The notes: a model not told the origin generated them from the sequence alone. Shown: positions 46,064 through 55,824, counted from the stretch's first letter. The stretch: 64,000 bases of DNA from Rhizobiaceae bacterium (GCA_017643025.1 JAEPOG010000003.1:124001-188000); one strand, 5' to 3'. Numbers and translations are program-made.

Positions 46064-47725
46064 ATGGGGGCATCGCCCGACCTCATCTTCGGAAATGTCG
46101 ACGCGCCGCGGCCCGGTCCCACTGACCAGGGCCGGCTGAGCCGCTTCGCCGCCCGGCTGCTGCTGCTCGACGGCTGGCGGCGGCTTGCCGTTTCCTTCCT
46201 TGCCGGCGGCCTCGCTTCGTTTTCGCAGGCGCCCTACGACTTTTTCGCCGTCTGCCTGATTTCGTTTCCTGTGCTGGTCTGGCTGCTCGACGGCGCGGTC
46301 GCCGACGCGGCCGGAGGCCGCCTGCGCCAGTTCGCAGCGCCGTTCGTCACCGGCTGGTGGTTCGGTTTCGGCTATTTCATCGGCGGCCTCTGGTGGGTCG
46401 GCAACGCCATGATGGTCGATCTCGCGCGTTACGCCTGGGCGTTGCCGATTGCCGTACTGGCGCTGCCGGCCATCCTCGCCGTCTTCTATGGATTGGCCGC
46501 TGCCCTTGCCCGCCCATTGTGGTCCGATGGCGTCGGGCGCATCGCAGCGCTGGCCGCCGCGTTCGGTCTTGCCGAATGGCTGCGCAGCTTCGTCCTGACC
46601 GGCTTCCCATGGAACGCGATCGGCTACGCCGCCATGCCCGTGCCGACCTTGATGCAGTCTGTCGGCATTGTCGGCATGGTCGGAATGAACGCGCTCGCCG
46701 TGTTTGTCTTCTGTCTCCCGGCCTTGCTCGCCGGCGCACTCCATGTCCGCTTCGGCACGGCCGTTTTCGTTCTTCTTGTCGCCCTCCATGCCGGTTTCGG
46801 AACGGTTCGGCTGTCGCTGCCTGCCGATGGCGAGGCGGACAGGCTGGCGGTACGCATGGTGCAGCCGTCCATCGACCAGTCGGAGAAGTGGAACGCATCC
46901 GTCCGTGACCGGATATTCAAGACTTTCCTCGATCTTTCGGCGCGCGACCCGGGTCAGGGCGGCCGGAGCCCCAGCCTCATCCTGTGGCCCGAAACGTCCG
47001 TTCCCTTCATCCTGCAGGAGCGTCCTGACGCGCTGTCGGCGCTCGGCGACCTGATCGAAGACGATCAGGTGCTGCTGACGGGCGCCGTGCGTGTCGAAGG
47101 CGATGCTGCCGATCCGGATGCCCGCTTCTACAACGCCGTCGTGGGCATCAGCCCGGCCGGGGTCATATTCGACGCGGTCGACAAGGTGCATCTGGTCCCG
47201 CTCGGCGAATTCGTGCCGTTTGAGGACCTGCTTGCACGGGTGGGCGTTACCAAGCTAGTCGACCTGCCTGGCAGCTTCTCTCCCGGCGGCCAGCGCCATG
47301 CGATCAAGGTGGCGCCAGGTGTCAGCGCGCTCGCCTATATCTGTTACGAGGTCATTTTTCCCGGCCTGGTTGCCGCCGAAACGCGCGACGCCAATCTGAT
47401 CATCAATGTTACCAACGACGCATGGTACGGCCGCACGCCCGGGCCATACCAGCACCTAAGGCAGGCGCAGATACGTGCCGTCGAAGCGGGCCGGCCGCTG
47501 ATCAGGGCCGCCAACAACGGCATCACCGCCGCGGTGGACTCCCATGGCCGCCTGATCGACGCGCTGGCGCTCGACGCTGTCGGCATTCTCGATGTCGACC
47601 TTTCGCTGGCGCCCGCCAACCGGCTGCGGACGAACCACGCTGCGACGGTCGGATGGGGCCTGATTGCGGTGTTGGCGATTTGCGCGCTGCTTCTTCAGCT
47701 TCGCTCAACCAAGCGGCGCGATTGA
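46064..47725 (+). CDS. lnt: Apolipoprotein N-acyltransferase
   Basis: A 553-residue inner-membrane enzyme that adds the third acyl chain to lipoproteins. About seven helices in the first half, then a nitrilase-like domain with the catalytic Glu in ILWPETSVPF, Lys in DKVHLVPLGEFVPFE and Cys in AYICYEVIFPG. In Sinorhizobium the same gene is called actA because mutants are acid-sensitive, and the regulator downstream here corresponds to phrR in that locus. AAGAGG lies 11 bases before ATG 46064. Confidence 0.94.
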   Translation: MGASPDLIFGNVDAPRPGPTDQGRLSRFAARLLLLDGWRRLAVSFLAGGLASFSQAPYDFFAVCLISFPVLVWLLDGAVADAAGGRLRQFAAPFVTGWWFGFGYFIGGLWWVGNAMMVDLARYAWALPIAVLALPAILAVFYGLAAALARPLWSDGVGRIAALAAAFGLAEWLRSFVLTGFPWNAIGYAAMPVPTLMQSVGIVGMVGMNALAVFVFCLPALLAGALHVRFGTAVFVLLVALHAGFGTVRLSLPADGEADRLAVRMVQPSIDQSEKWNASVRDRIFKTFLDLSARDPGQGGRSPSLILWPETSVPFILQERPDALSALGDLIEDDQVLLTGAVRVEGDAADPDARFYNAVVGISPAGVIFDAVDKVHLVPLGEFVPFEDLLARVGVTKLVDLPGSFSPGGQRHAIKVAPGVSALAYICYEVIFPGLVAAETRDANLIINVTNDAWYGRTPGPYQHLRQAQIRAVEAGRPLIRAANNGITAAVDSHGRLIDALALDAVGILDVDLSLAPANRLRTNHAATVGWGLIAVLAICALLLQLRSTKRRD

Positions 47726-47830
47726 CGTCGGGCGCCGATTGCAACTTAACCGTGGGTTGTGCAGACTGGCGAGCGGTTGCAGATCGCGCCGGCGATTGAT
47801 TCGCCGTCACCGGGTTGAAGGCTCCGGCTG

Positions 47831-48241
47831 ATGAATGACAGCAAGAAAAAGCCGAATCCGATCGACGTTCACGTCGGAAGCCGCGTCCGGCTGCGCCGCA
47901 ACATGCTGGGCATGAGCCAGGAGAAGCTCGGCGAGATGCTGGGCATCACCTTCCAGCAGATTCAGAAATACGAAAAGGGCACCAACCGCATCGGCGCAAG
48001 CCGGTTGCAGGCGATTGCGTCGATCCTGAACGTGGCGCCGGCCTTCTTCTTCGAGGGAGGGCCCGACGTCAGCGAACAGCGGGGCGCGGGCTTCGCCGAG
48101 GAGAAGGCAGCCAATTACGTTGTCGATTTTCTCAGCAGCACCGAGGGGCTTCGGCTGAATCGCTCCTTCGTCAAGATCGCCGACGCGGGCACCCGCAAGA
48201 AGCTCATCGAACTGATCGAAAGCATCGCGGACGACGGCTGA
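47831..48241 (+). CDS. praR: XRE-family regulator of the PraR/PhrR type
   Basis: A 136-residue regulator. HTH: VGSRVRLRRNMLGMSQEKLGEMLGITFQQIQKYEKGTNRIGASRLQAIASILNVAPAFFFEG, then a helical tail ending LIELIESIAD. Position between lnt and metK and this HTH match rhizobial PraR (biofilm and quorum-sensing repressor in R. leguminosarum) and PhrR (low-pH induced in Sinorhizobium). The symbol is assigned by synteny and HTH resemblance. Confidence 0.88.
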   Translation: MNDSKKKPNPIDVHVGSRVRLRRNMLGMSQEKLGEMLGITFQQIQKYEKGTNRIGASRLQAIASILNVAPAFFFEGGPDVSEQRGAGFAEEKAANYVVDFLSSTEGLRLNRSFVKIADAGTRKKLIELIESIADDG

Positions 48242-48324
48242 CGGATTTTCCTTCCCAAGTCCGCTATCTGCGAAAAATCGGCCAATTTTGCCTCTTTTTT
48301 GGGCGCTCTATGCGCGCCGCGAGC

Positions 48325-48352
48325 TTGACGCGGCCCCGGCTCGCTGGATAGT
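48325..48352 (+). promoter_or_regulatory. Probable metK promoter
   Basis: TTGACG (48325-48330), 16-base spacer, GATAGT (48347-48352). This is a fair vegetative-type promoter, about 60 bases upstream of the metK start. Confidence 0.4.
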
Positions 48353-48363
48353 TCATGTCGCCT

Positions 48364-48386
48364 CCGGCGGCAGTTCTTGCCGCCGG
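48364..48386 (+). promoter_or_regulatory. Hairpin in the metK leader
   Basis: Perfect 9-base-pair stem CCGGCGGCA/TGCCGCCGG with a GTTCT loop, followed by TCTTTCATTC, lying 26 bases before the metK start and downstream of the proposed promoter. It may act as an attenuator. I do not see a SAM-II or SAM/SAH core. Confidence 0.45.
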
Positions 48387-48411
48387 TCTTTCATTCGAGA
48401 GGGGAAAACCC

Positions 48412-49662
48412 GTGCCGCGACAGAACTACATTTTCACCAGCGAATCCGTATCCGAAGGCCACCCTGACAAGGTGTGCGACCGCATCTCCGACGAGATCGT
48501 CGATCTGGTCTACCGCGAAGCAAAGAAGACCGGCACCGATCCCTGGTCGGTTCGTGTGGCTTGCGAGACGCTCACTACCACCAATCGCGTTGTCATCGCC
48601 GGCGAGGTGCGTGTGCCGGAAACGCTCTTCAAGATCGACAAGAAGGGCAACAAGGTCATCAACCCGTCGAAGTTCAAGTCGGCGGCGCGCAAGGCGATCC
48701 GCAACATCGGTTACGAGCAGGACGGATTTCACTGGAAGAAGGCCAAGATCGACGTGCTGCTGCACCCGCAATCGGCCGACATCGCGCAGGGCGTTGACAA
48801 TTCTTCCGACCGGCAGGGCGAGGAAGGCGCGGGCGACCAGGGCATCATGTTCGGTTACGCCTGCAACGAGACGCCGGACCTCATGCCGGCGCCTATCTAC
48901 TACGCTCACAAGATTCTCGAACTGCTCGCTGCGGCCCGCCACGCCAACGAAGGCGATGCCGGCAAGCTCGGCCCGGACGCCAAGAGCCAGGTCACGGTTC
49001 GCTACGAAAATGGCAAGGCTGTCGAAGTAACCGAGATCGTGCTGTCGACCCAGCACATGGATGCCAGCTGGAGCAACAAGAAGGTCCGTGAGGTCGTCGA
49101 GCCCTATATCCGCGAGGCGCTCTCGGTAGGCGACGTGAAAATCGCCGACAACTGCAACTGGTACATCAACCCCACGGGCAAGTTCGTCATCGGCGGCCCG
49201 GACGGCGACGCCGGACTTACCGGCCGCAAGATCATCGTCGACACCTATGGTGGCGCGGCGCCCCACGGTGGCGGAGCGTTCTCCGGCAAGGACACGACCA
49301 AGGTCGACCGCTCCGCGGCCTACGCCGCGCGATACCTCGCCAAGAATGTCGTTGCCGCCAAGCTTGCAGATCGCTGCACGATCCAGCTTTCCTACGCCAT
49401 CGGCGTCGCCCAGCCGCTTTCGGTCTATGTCGACCTGCACGGCACGGGCAACGGCGTGACAGAGGAGCAGGTTGAAAAGGCGATCCGCCAGGTCATGGAC
49501 TTGTCGCCGGGCGGCATCCGCCGCCATCTCGACCTGAACAAGCCGATCTATGCGCGGACCGCTGCCTATGGCCATTTCGGCCGCAAGCCCGGCCGCGACG
49601 GGGCCTTCTCCTGGGAGCGCACCGACTTGACAAAGCAGCTCAAGGCGGCGATCGCCGCCTGA
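48412..49662 (+). CDS. metK: S-adenosylmethionine synthetase
   Basis: A 416-residue enzyme making SAM from methionine and [30 protein letters not shown], the [12 protein letters not shown] hexapeptide region, [24 protein letters not shown] and [19 protein letters not shown] are the MetK signatures. I start at GTG 48412 (MPRQNYIF), preceded by GAGAGGGG; an earlier in-frame ATG at 48355 lies upstream of the leader hairpin. Confidence 0.96.
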   Translation: MPRQNYIFTSESVSEGHPDKVCDRISDEIVDLVYREAKKTGTDPWSVRVACETLTTTNRVVIAGEVRVPETLFKIDKKGNKVINPSKFKSAARKAIRNIGYEQDGFHWKKAKIDVLLHPQSADIAQGVDNSSDRQGEEGAGDQGIMFGYACNETPDLMPAPIYYAHKILELLAAARHANEGDAGKLGPDAKSQVTVRYENGKAVEVTEIVLSTQHMDASWSNKKVREVVEPYIREALSVGDVKIADNCNWYINPTGKFVIGGPDGDAGLTGRKIIVDTYGGAAPHGGGAFSGKDTTKVDRSAAYAARYLAKNVVAAKLADRCTIQLSYAIGVAQPLSVYVDLHGTGNGVTEEQVEKAIRQVMDLSPGGIRRHLDLNKPIYARTAAYGHFGRKPGRDGAFSWERTDLTKQLKAAIAA

Positions 49663-49679
49663 GCAGCTGAAAGCGCGGC

Positions 49680-50384
49680 ATGACCCGGGATCGCCCCAGC
49701 CGCGCCACGGAAGCGTTTTTCGGCCGCCGTCGCGGCAAGGCCCTTCGGCCGGCGCAGCAGGCGGCGGTCGATGCGCTTTTGCCGCGATTGCGGATCGATC
49801 CCGGCGCGCCTCCGCCGGCGAAGCTCGAAACATTGTTCGACGCCGAAGTCGGCGAGGTACGGCTCGAAATCGGCTTTGGCGGCGGCGAGCATCTGCTCCA
49901 TCGCGCCGACACCATTCCCGGCGCCGGCTTCATCGGCGTAGAGCCGTTCTTCAACGGCATGGCCAAGCTGCTATCGGCGCTCGAGTCCGCCCCGCGCTCG
50001 AACATCCGCGTCTACGATGACGACGCGACGCAGCTGCTCGACTGGCTGCCGGGTGCGTCGCTGGCCGGCATCGACCTTCTCTATCCCGACCCGTGGCCGA
50101 AGAAGCGCCACTGGAAGCGGCGCTTCGTGAACCCGGACAATCTCGACCGCTTCGCCCGGGTGCTGAAGCCTGGCGGAGTATTCCGTTTTGCTTCCGACAT
50201 CGACACCTATGTGAACTGGACTTTGCTCGCCTGCCGGGCGCACTCTGCCTTCGAATGGCAAGCAAGCTCTGCCGACGACTGGCGCCAGCCCTATCCGGCC
50301 TGGCCGGGCACGCGCTACGAAGCGAAGGCTATCAGGGAAGGCCGCGCGCCTGCATATCTGACGTTTCGCCGCCGCTCCGATTAA
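49680..50384 (+). CDS. trmB: tRNA (guanine-N7-)-methyltransferase
   Basis: A 234-residue SAM-dependent enzyme that makes m7G46 in t[18 protein letters not shown] is the SAM loop; [13 protein letters not shown] and [17 protein letters not shown] are TrmB signatures. ATG 49680 follows the metK stop by 17 bases, so it is probably co-transcribed and its product uses the SAM made by MetK. Confidence 0.95.
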   Translation: MTRDRPSRATEAFFGRRRGKALRPAQQAAVDALLPRLRIDPGAPPPAKLETLFDAEVGEVRLEIGFGGGEHLLHRADTIPGAGFIGVEPFFNGMAKLLSALESAPRSNIRVYDDDATQLLDWLPGASLAGIDLLYPDPWPKKRHWKRRFVNPDNLDRFARVLKPGGVFRFASDIDTYVNWTLLACRAHSAFEWQASSADDWRQPYPAWPGTRYEAKAIREGRAPAYLTFRRRSD

Positions 50385-50468
50385 CCTCCCCGGCAATCTC
50401 CAACGCCGCCGATTTGGCATATTCCGCAATATCGTGCGACGTTGTTCCGTTGGGGAAGGGGCGCATCC

Positions 50469-51419
50469 TTGGGACTTGTACATTTCTCGACGAACGACAT
50501 GCCTGTCGGCATGCGGTCGGACCGCTATCGCGACCTGTTGAACTCGGTTCTCGGATTGGAGATCGAGAGCCTGGACGATACGCCTCTCGAGGTCGAGACC
50601 GTGATGCGCCAGATGCCGGGCGGCGTGGTCGTTGCGCTTTCTTGCCTCTCGCCGCTCTCCATGAGTCGCACAGCAGCGCAAATAGCCGACGGCAAGGACA
50701 ATTTTGTGCTGTCGGTTCCGCTCGACGGAGAAGCTCCTCTGTACCGGGCTGGTCCCGCGGAAGAGATCTGCGGCCCCGGCGACGCCTTTTTCTTTCCCGG
50801 CGACGAGACGTCGTTCATCGCCAACCGGAGGATGTCCCGGCTTTCACTGTCGATACCGCGCAAGATGCTGCAGTCGGCCATGCGCAATCCGAACCGCGCC
50901 GCACGCACGCGGCTGCCGGCTTCGCCGGCTCTCAAACTTCTGGCCGGTTACGCCCACGCGCTCACCCAGCAAACCTTGAAACTGACGGCGGAATTGGAAG
51001 CTGTTGCCGGAAATCATGTCTGTGACCTTGTTGCTCTTGCCCTTGGTCCCGATGTTGATGGCGGTGACGATGCCAGACCGGGGATCAAGGCTGCTCGGCT
51101 GCGCGTGATCCGCGAAGACATCCTAAGAAACCTGCATCGGCAGGATCTCTCGGTTGAGCAAATGGCCCGGCAACACGGCATTTCGCCGCGCTACGTCCAG
51201 GCGCTGTTTCGCGGCGAAAACACAACGTTTCGGGACTTCGTGCTGGCGGAAAGGCTTGAACGGGCGCACGCCCATCTGGCTGACCCCACCTTTGCAAATC
51301 TGTCGATAAGTGAGATCGCGTTTTCCTGCGGCTTCGGCGATCTGTCCTATTTCAACCAGACGTTCCGGCGGCGCTACGACATGACGCCGACCGACGTTCG
51401 CAAGGCGAATGTTCTTTGA
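50469..51419 (+). CDS. AraC-family transcriptional regulator
   Basis: About 316 residues. The N-terminal 200 form an AraC-binding-like (cupin) domain of the ToxR/feruloyl type (MRQMPGGVVVALSCLSPLSMSR, GDAFFFPGDETSFIANRRMSRLSLSIP). The C-terminal HTH pair is LSVEQMARQHGISPRYVQALFRGENTTFRDFVLAERL and ISEIAFSCGFGDLSYFNQTFRRRYDMTPTDVRK. The start is uncertain: TTG 50469 has GGGGAAGGGG upstream; TTG 50442 is an alternative. It lies between trmB and an outer-membrane protein gene, which may be its target. Confidence 0.87.
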   Translation: MGLVHFSTNDMPVGMRSDRYRDLLNSVLGLEIESLDDTPLEVETVMRQMPGGVVVALSCLSPLSMSRTAAQIADGKDNFVLSVPLDGEAPLYRAGPAEEICGPGDAFFFPGDETSFIANRRMSRLSLSIPRKMLQSAMRNPNRAARTRLPASPALKLLAGYAHALTQQTLKLTAELEAVAGNHVCDLVALALGPDVDGGDDARPGIKAARLRVIREDILRNLHRQDLSVEQMARQHGISPRYVQALFRGENTTFRDFVLAERLERAHAHLADPTFANLSISEIAFSCGFGDLSYFNQTFRRRYDMTPTDVRKANVL

Positions 51420-51575
51420 ATGTCCTGCGGTGAGGCGTCAATGACACACCGCCTGCGAAGATTAACAGTTCGTTACAGCCCAAACATCGATTCGCCTCTG
51501 CCCAAGCGGTTGCCGAAAGCCTCGCGCTAGAAATTGCCCCGCGGCCTGAAAAGCTGGGGTTCAAGGGACAGAAGT

Positions 51576-53324
51576 ATGGGTTCGGGGTATGTGACGGTAG
51601 GCCGCCGCGGGACGGCTGTTCTGCAAAAGATCGCCTTCTGGATATCGCTGGTCGTTGCGGCTCTGGCTGCGGAAAGTGCCTGGGCGTTGACCTGTGCGCA
51701 GGTGAATGGCCGCACAATCCAGGAAAACGACGGCGTTCCGGCCACGTTCAACACCGAAACCTACTCGGTTACGCTTGAGCCGGGGCAGTCGATTACCTTT
51801 CAGGCCACGGCACTAGCCGCCGGCGCGCAAGTGTCCATTATCGTCGAAGGCTTCCTGGTTCACGACAATCCGAACACAAGCTACACCCTGTCCAATCCGG
51901 GGGCCATGCCGCTGACGGTAACCGTTCAGGTGTTCGTACATGAAACGCGCGTCGTGGCGACCGGCAATTGCGGCGCGACGACGGCGGCTCCCTCTACCTC
52001 CGACGAAGCGGCAAACAAGCGCGATGCACTGCAGAACAGCACCACCAGCGCGCGCCCCAGCAGCAATCCTGACGATCTGCCCGGCTCGGATTCGCTCGAG
52101 GCAGAGTTGTGCGCGATGTTGGAGCGCCGCTTAGGTCAGTTGGTAACTCTGCGCGAAGAGCTCGAATTCGAACTAATCGCTTACACGACCAGATACGCCG
52201 ATGCGAGGCAGCTTCCGGTGTCGGATTTTCCAGGCGACAGCTACGACGAAAAGGTCGCCAACCGCGTAGCGGAATTGACAGATATCGAGAAAAGGATGAG
52301 CAGTCTGACGGTGCGTCTCGACCGTCTGTCCGAAGAGATCGATGTTGCCCGGGAGGCACTGAACCAATGTCGAGGGTTGCCCGGCGATTTCGATCCCGAT
52401 GAACTCGGCGATGGCGAGCAGATTCTCTATGCGCCGGTCGCTGAACGTTTCGGCCATAATGTGCCCTGGCCTGTGACAGCGCTGGGTTATGCCGGACAGC
52501 CGGTGACGACGATCAGCACATCGAGCGAGCACGGTTTCGCCGTCAGCGGCAAGCCGGCCAAGCTCTGGATGCGCGCGCAGGGTTCGATCCTCGATGGCAC
52601 GCTGGGCAGGACCGGAACCGCCGGTTCGCTGCAGGCGGGTTTCGTCGTTGGCGTCACGCCTGCCGTCGATTTCGGCTTCCTCGCACACATTCTGACCGGC
52701 GGCGTGAGCTCGACCACGATCGGCGGCAGCCTTGCGAGCGTCGCTGGCGGCGTAGGTCTCTACACCAAGGTGAGGTTGCCAAACGATTTCCGCTTTGGTC
52801 TCTCCGTGCTGCATGAATGGGGCGGGCACAACATTACACTGGGCGGCGCGACCGGCTTCTACACCTCATCCTTCTGGGCGGTGGCGGCTTCGGTTTCGAA
52901 GCAGTTCCAGGCAGGCGCCTGGCTTGTGATGCCGGCGCTGTCGGGGACCTGGAACCAGATCACCAATCGCGGGTACACGGACTCCAATGGCCTCGTAGTG
53001 CCCGCGACCATGGATTCCGTTCTCTACTTCTCTGGCAAGCTCGATCTGAGACGACCCATCGTGAGATCGGGCGAGCATGTGGTGGCGATTACGCCGCGCT
53101 TCTCGGTTGCCGCCAACTACTTCGCGCAACCGGCTCGGAACCTTGTTCTGGGCGGTGGCCTCGGGACGCTGACGTCGAGCACGTTCACCATCGATATCGA
53201 GGCAGGCCTGGCGCTTGTCCTTGCCGGCGGTGGCGCGATCGATCTGGCATTGCAGGCTCGCGGGCTCGCCGGCAACGAGCGCAGCTATGGGGTGCAAGCC
53301 GGGGTCCACTTGCCGTTGAATTGA
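51576..53324 (+). CDS. Autotransporter-like outer-membrane beta-barrel protein
   Basis: A 582-residue secreted protein. Signal peptide 1-37 (hydrophobic FWISLVVAALAA, cleavage after SAWA). Residues 38-140 form a beta-rich domain with TCAQVNG; a linker rich in Ser, Thr and Asp follows; 190-275 is charged and probably coiled-coil (LERRLGQLVTLREELEFE, VAELTDIEKRMSSLTVRLDRLSEEIDVAREAL). From about 310 to the end it has alternating hydrophobic strands typical of a 12-strand autotransporter barrel (GFAVSGKPAKLWMRAQGSI, ARGLAGNERSYGVQAGVHL). The last residue is not aromatic. ATG 51576 is preceded by AAGGGA. Confidence 0.78.
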   Translation: MGSGYVTVGRRGTAVLQKIAFWISLVVAALAAESAWALTCAQVNGRTIQENDGVPATFNTETYSVTLEPGQSITFQATALAAGAQVSIIVEGFLVHDNPNTSYTLSNPGAMPLTVTVQVFVHETRVVATGNCGATTAAPSTSDEAANKRDALQNSTTSARPSSNPDDLPGSDSLEAELCAMLERRLGQLVTLREELEFELIAYTTRYADARQLPVSDFPGDSYDEKVANRVAELTDIEKRMSSLTVRLDRLSEEIDVAREALNQCRGLPGDFDPDELGDGEQILYAPVAERFGHNVPWPVTALGYAGQPVTTISTSSEHGFAVSGKPAKLWMRAQGSILDGTLGRTGTAGSLQAGFVVGVTPAVDFGFLAHILTGGVSSTTIGGSLASVAGGVGLYTKVRLPNDFRFGLSVLHEWGGHNITLGGATGFYTSSFWAVAASVSKQFQAGAWLVMPALSGTWNQITNRGYTDSNGLVVPATMDSVLYFSGKLDLRRPIVRSGEHVVAITPRFSVAANYFAQPARNLVLGGGLGTLTSSTFTIDIEAGLALVLAGGGAIDLALQARGLAGNERSYGVQAGVHLPLN

Positions 53325-53334
53325 TCGCGCATCG

Positions 53335-53363
53335 GGCAGATGCCGGAACCACCGGCATCTGCC
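53335..53363 (+). terminator. Terminator hairpin after the outer-membrane protein gene
   Basis: Perfect 12-base-pair stem GGCAGATGCCGG/CCGGCATCTGCC with a 5-base AACCA loop, followed by a weak TT. It starts 11 bases after the stop codon. Confidence 0.65.
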
Positions 53364-53401
53364 TTCGCGCCGCGGAGGGGCCCGGTTCTCAACCGGGGGC
53401 C

Positions 53402-53430
53402 TTGCCACCGGAACATATCAGGACTATATC
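53402..53430 (+). promoter_or_regulatory. Probable promoter of the rimP-nusA operon
   Basis: TTGCCA (53402-53407), 17-base spacer, TATATC (53425-53430). Lies about 100 bases before rimP and directly upstream of the terminator-like hairpin. Confidence 0.5.
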
Positions 53431-53457
53431 GACGTCAAATTCTTGGTCGATATGACG

Positions 53458-53489
53458 AAGAGTGGGTCCACCCGGTCCCGCTCTTTTTT
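53458..53489 (+). terminator. Terminator-like attenuator in the rimP leader
   Basis: 9-base-pair stem AAGAGTGGG/CCCGCTCTT (one T-G pair) with a 10-base loop, followed by TTTT. It lies between the proposed promoter and rimP (start 53528). Transcription of the operon must read through it, so it may be a regulated premature terminator. Confidence 0.65.
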
Positions 53490-53527
53490 GTTACCGGCCA
53501 CGGACACGAAGTGTACCGACAGGCTCG

Positions 53528-54145
53528 ATGGAACCGGCAGAAACCAGCGTCCAGTTCAAAGATGATCGCATCGTCCGCGAGAGCGGCACCGATGCGCGTG
53601 TCGCCGCGATTGTCGGCCCCGTTCTTGAAACCGTTGGGTTGAGGTTGGTCCGGGTCAGGCTGACGGCCCAGAACGGGCTGACCTTGCAGATCATGGCCGA
53701 GCATCCGGACGGCACGATGACCATCGAGGATTGCGAGGAGGCGAGCCGTGTGCTGTCCCCCGCGCTCGATGTCGAAGACCCGATCGACAAGGCGTACAAT
53801 CTCGAGGTCTCGTCGCCCGGCATCGACCGGCCGCTGGTGCGGACAAGCGATTTCGCTGCCGCCGCCGGGCATCTGGCGAAGGTTGAGACCTCGGTCATGG
53901 TCGGCGGACGCAAGCGTTTCCGCGGCGCGATCGTCGAAGCGGGATCGGACAGTGTCTCGATCGAGCGCGACCAGGTGGCCGAGGGCGAGGAAAAGGTCGT
54001 CGTCATCCCCTACGACGCGATTGCGGAAGCGCGTCTGGTGCTGACCGACGATCTCATCCGCGATGCTTTGAAGCAGGACAGGAAACTGCGCGACGAGCGC
54101 AAACGGCAAAGGCGCGAAGGCGCCGAGACCGACAACACGAACTGA
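53528..54145 (+). CDS. rimP: Ribosome maturation factor RimP
   Basis: A 205-residue protein for 30S subunit maturation. [52 protein letters not shown] and [18 protein letters not shown] are RimP signatures; the basic tail [13 protein letters not shown] is common in rhizobia. I start at ATG 53528 (MEPAETS). First gene of the conserved rimP-nusA-ylxR-infB-rbfA-truB series. Confidence 0.94.
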   Translation: MEPAETSVQFKDDRIVRESGTDARVAAIVGPVLETVGLRLVRVRLTAQNGLTLQIMAEHPDGTMTIEDCEEASRVLSPALDVEDPIDKAYNLEVSSPGIDRPLVRTSDFAAAAGHLAKVETSVMVGGRKRFRGAIVEAGSDSVSIERDQVAEGEEKVVVIPYDAIAEARLVLTDDLIRDALKQDRKLRDERKRQRREGAETDNTN

Positions 54146-54186
54146 GGACAGGCGCGGCAGCAGCCGCGATGCTTGAGGAGACCAAG

Positions 54187-55782
54187 ATGGCAGTCAGTGC
54201 GAACAGGCTGGAGCTTCTGCAGATCGCCGATGCGGTGGCGCGCGAGAAGTCGATCGACAAGTCTATCGTCATCGACGCGATGGCCGATGCGATCCAGAAG
54301 GCGGCGCGCTCCCGCTACGGGCAGGAGACCAACATCCGCGCCGACATCAACCCGCAGACGGGCGAGATGAAGCTGCAGCGGCTGATGGAGGTCGTCGAGA
54401 CGCTGGAAGATCCTGCCAGGCAGATTTCCGTCGCCGACGCCCGCCACCGCAATCCAGACGCGCAGCCAGGCGATTTCCTCGCCGAGCAGCTGCCGCCGAT
54501 GGATTTCGGCCGCATCGCAGCCCAGTCGGCCAAGCAGGTCATCGTGCAGAAGGTTCGCGAGGCCGAGCGCGACCGCCAGTACGAAGAGTACAAGGACCGC
54601 ATCGGCGAGATCGTCAACGGCTCGGTGAAGCGCGTCGAATACGGCAATGTGATCGTCGATCTCGGCCGTGGCGAGGCGATCATCCGCCGCGACGAGCTGA
54701 TCCCCCGCGAGCTGTTCAAATATGGCGACCGCGTCCGCGCCTATGTCTACGACGTTCGCCGCGAGCAGCGCGGACCGCAGATATTCCTGTCGCGCACCCA
54801 TCCGCAGTTCATGGCCAAGCTGTTCGCCATGGAAGTTCCGGAGATTTACGACGGCATCATCGAGATCAAGTCGGTCGCCCGCGATCCGGGCAGCCGCGCC
54901 AAGATCGCCGTCATCTCGCGTGATAGCTCCATCGATCCCGTCGGCGCCTGCGTCGGCATGCGCGGTTCGCGCGTGCAGGCCGTTGTCGGCGAGTTGCAGG
55001 GCGAGAAGATCGACATCATTCCGTGGAACGACAACGCCGCGACGTTCATCGTCAACGCGCTGCAGCCGGCCGAAGTCGCCAAGGTCGTTCTCGACGAGGA
55101 CGCCGAGAAGATCGAGGTGGTGGTTCCCGACGATCAGCTTTCGCTGGCCATCGGCCGCCGCGGCCAGAATGTCCGCCTCGCCTCGCAGCTTACGGGGTGG
55201 GACATCGACATCCTGACCGAGGAAGAGGAATCGCAGCGCCGCCAGAAGGAGTTCGTCGACCGGTCGAACCTGTTCATGGAAGCGCTCGACGTTGACGAGA
55301 TGGTGGGCCAGGTCCTCGCCTCGGAAGGCTTCTCCACGGTCGAGGAAGTGGCCTATGTCGATCAGGACGAGATTGCGTCCATCGACGGCTTCGACGAGGA
55401 CACGGCAGTCGAGATCCAGTCGCGAGCGCGCGAATATCTGGAACGCATCGAGGCCGAGCACGACGCCAAGCGCAAGGAGCTGGGCGTTGCCGACGAGCTT
55501 CGCCAGATACCCAACGTGACCACCGCCATGATGGTCGCGCTTGGCGAGGACGGCGTGAAGACGGTCGAGGATTTCGCCGGCTACGCGGTTGACGATCTCG
55601 TCGGCTGGAAGGAGCGCAAGGACGGTGAGACCAAGTTCTTCGACGGCGTGCTGTCGTCGTTCGACGTGTCGCGCGCCGACGCGGAAGAGATGGTGATGGC
55701 TGCCCGGCTCATGGCCGGCTGGATCACCGAGGAAGACCTGGCTGGCGAAGCGGAAGAAGAGCCGGCTGAGGCCGAACTCTGA
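54187..55782 (+). CDS. nusA: Transcription termination/antitermination protein NusA
   Basis: A 531-residue protein with N-terminal RNA polymerase-binding domain (ANRLELLQIADAVAREKSIDKSIVIDAM), S1 (IGEIVNGSVKRVEYGNVIVDLGRGEAIIRRDELIP), two KH domains (GACVGMRGSRVQAVVGELQGEKIDIIPW; LAIGRRGQNVRLASQLTGWDIDI) and a C-terminal helix-hairpin-helix region. I start at MAVSANR (54187), with GAGGAG 6 bases upstream; an ATG at 54169 is less likely. Confidence 0.96.
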   Translation: MAVSANRLELLQIADAVAREKSIDKSIVIDAMADAIQKAARSRYGQETNIRADINPQTGEMKLQRLMEVVETLEDPARQISVADARHRNPDAQPGDFLAEQLPPMDFGRIAAQSAKQVIVQKVREAERDRQYEEYKDRIGEIVNGSVKRVEYGNVIVDLGRGEAIIRRDELIPRELFKYGDRVRAYVYDVRREQRGPQIFLSRTHPQFMAKLFAMEVPEIYDGIIEIKSVARDPGSRAKIAVISRDSSIDPVGACVGMRGSRVQAVVGELQGEKIDIIPWNDNAATFIVNALQPAEVAKVVLDEDAEKIEVVVPDDQLSLAIGRRGQNVRLASQLTGWDIDILTEEEESQRRQKEFVDRSNLFMEALDVDEMVGQVLASEGFSTVEEVAYVDQDEIASIDGFDEDTAVEIQSRAREYLERIEAEHDAKRKELGVADELRQIPNVTTAMMVALGEDGVKTVEDFAGYAVDDLVGWKERKDGETKFFDGVLSSFDVSRADAEEMVMAARLMAGWITEEDLAGEAEEEPAEAEL

Positions 55783-55824
55783 TGCCACGGCTGGCGGCGC
55801 TGTCCGGAGCGGACCTTGGTGGAC

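Noticed and set aside
48242..48411. SAM riboswitch upstream of metK
   Set aside because: I could not find a SAM-II pseudoknot core or a SAM/SAH motif; only a single simple hairpin is visible.
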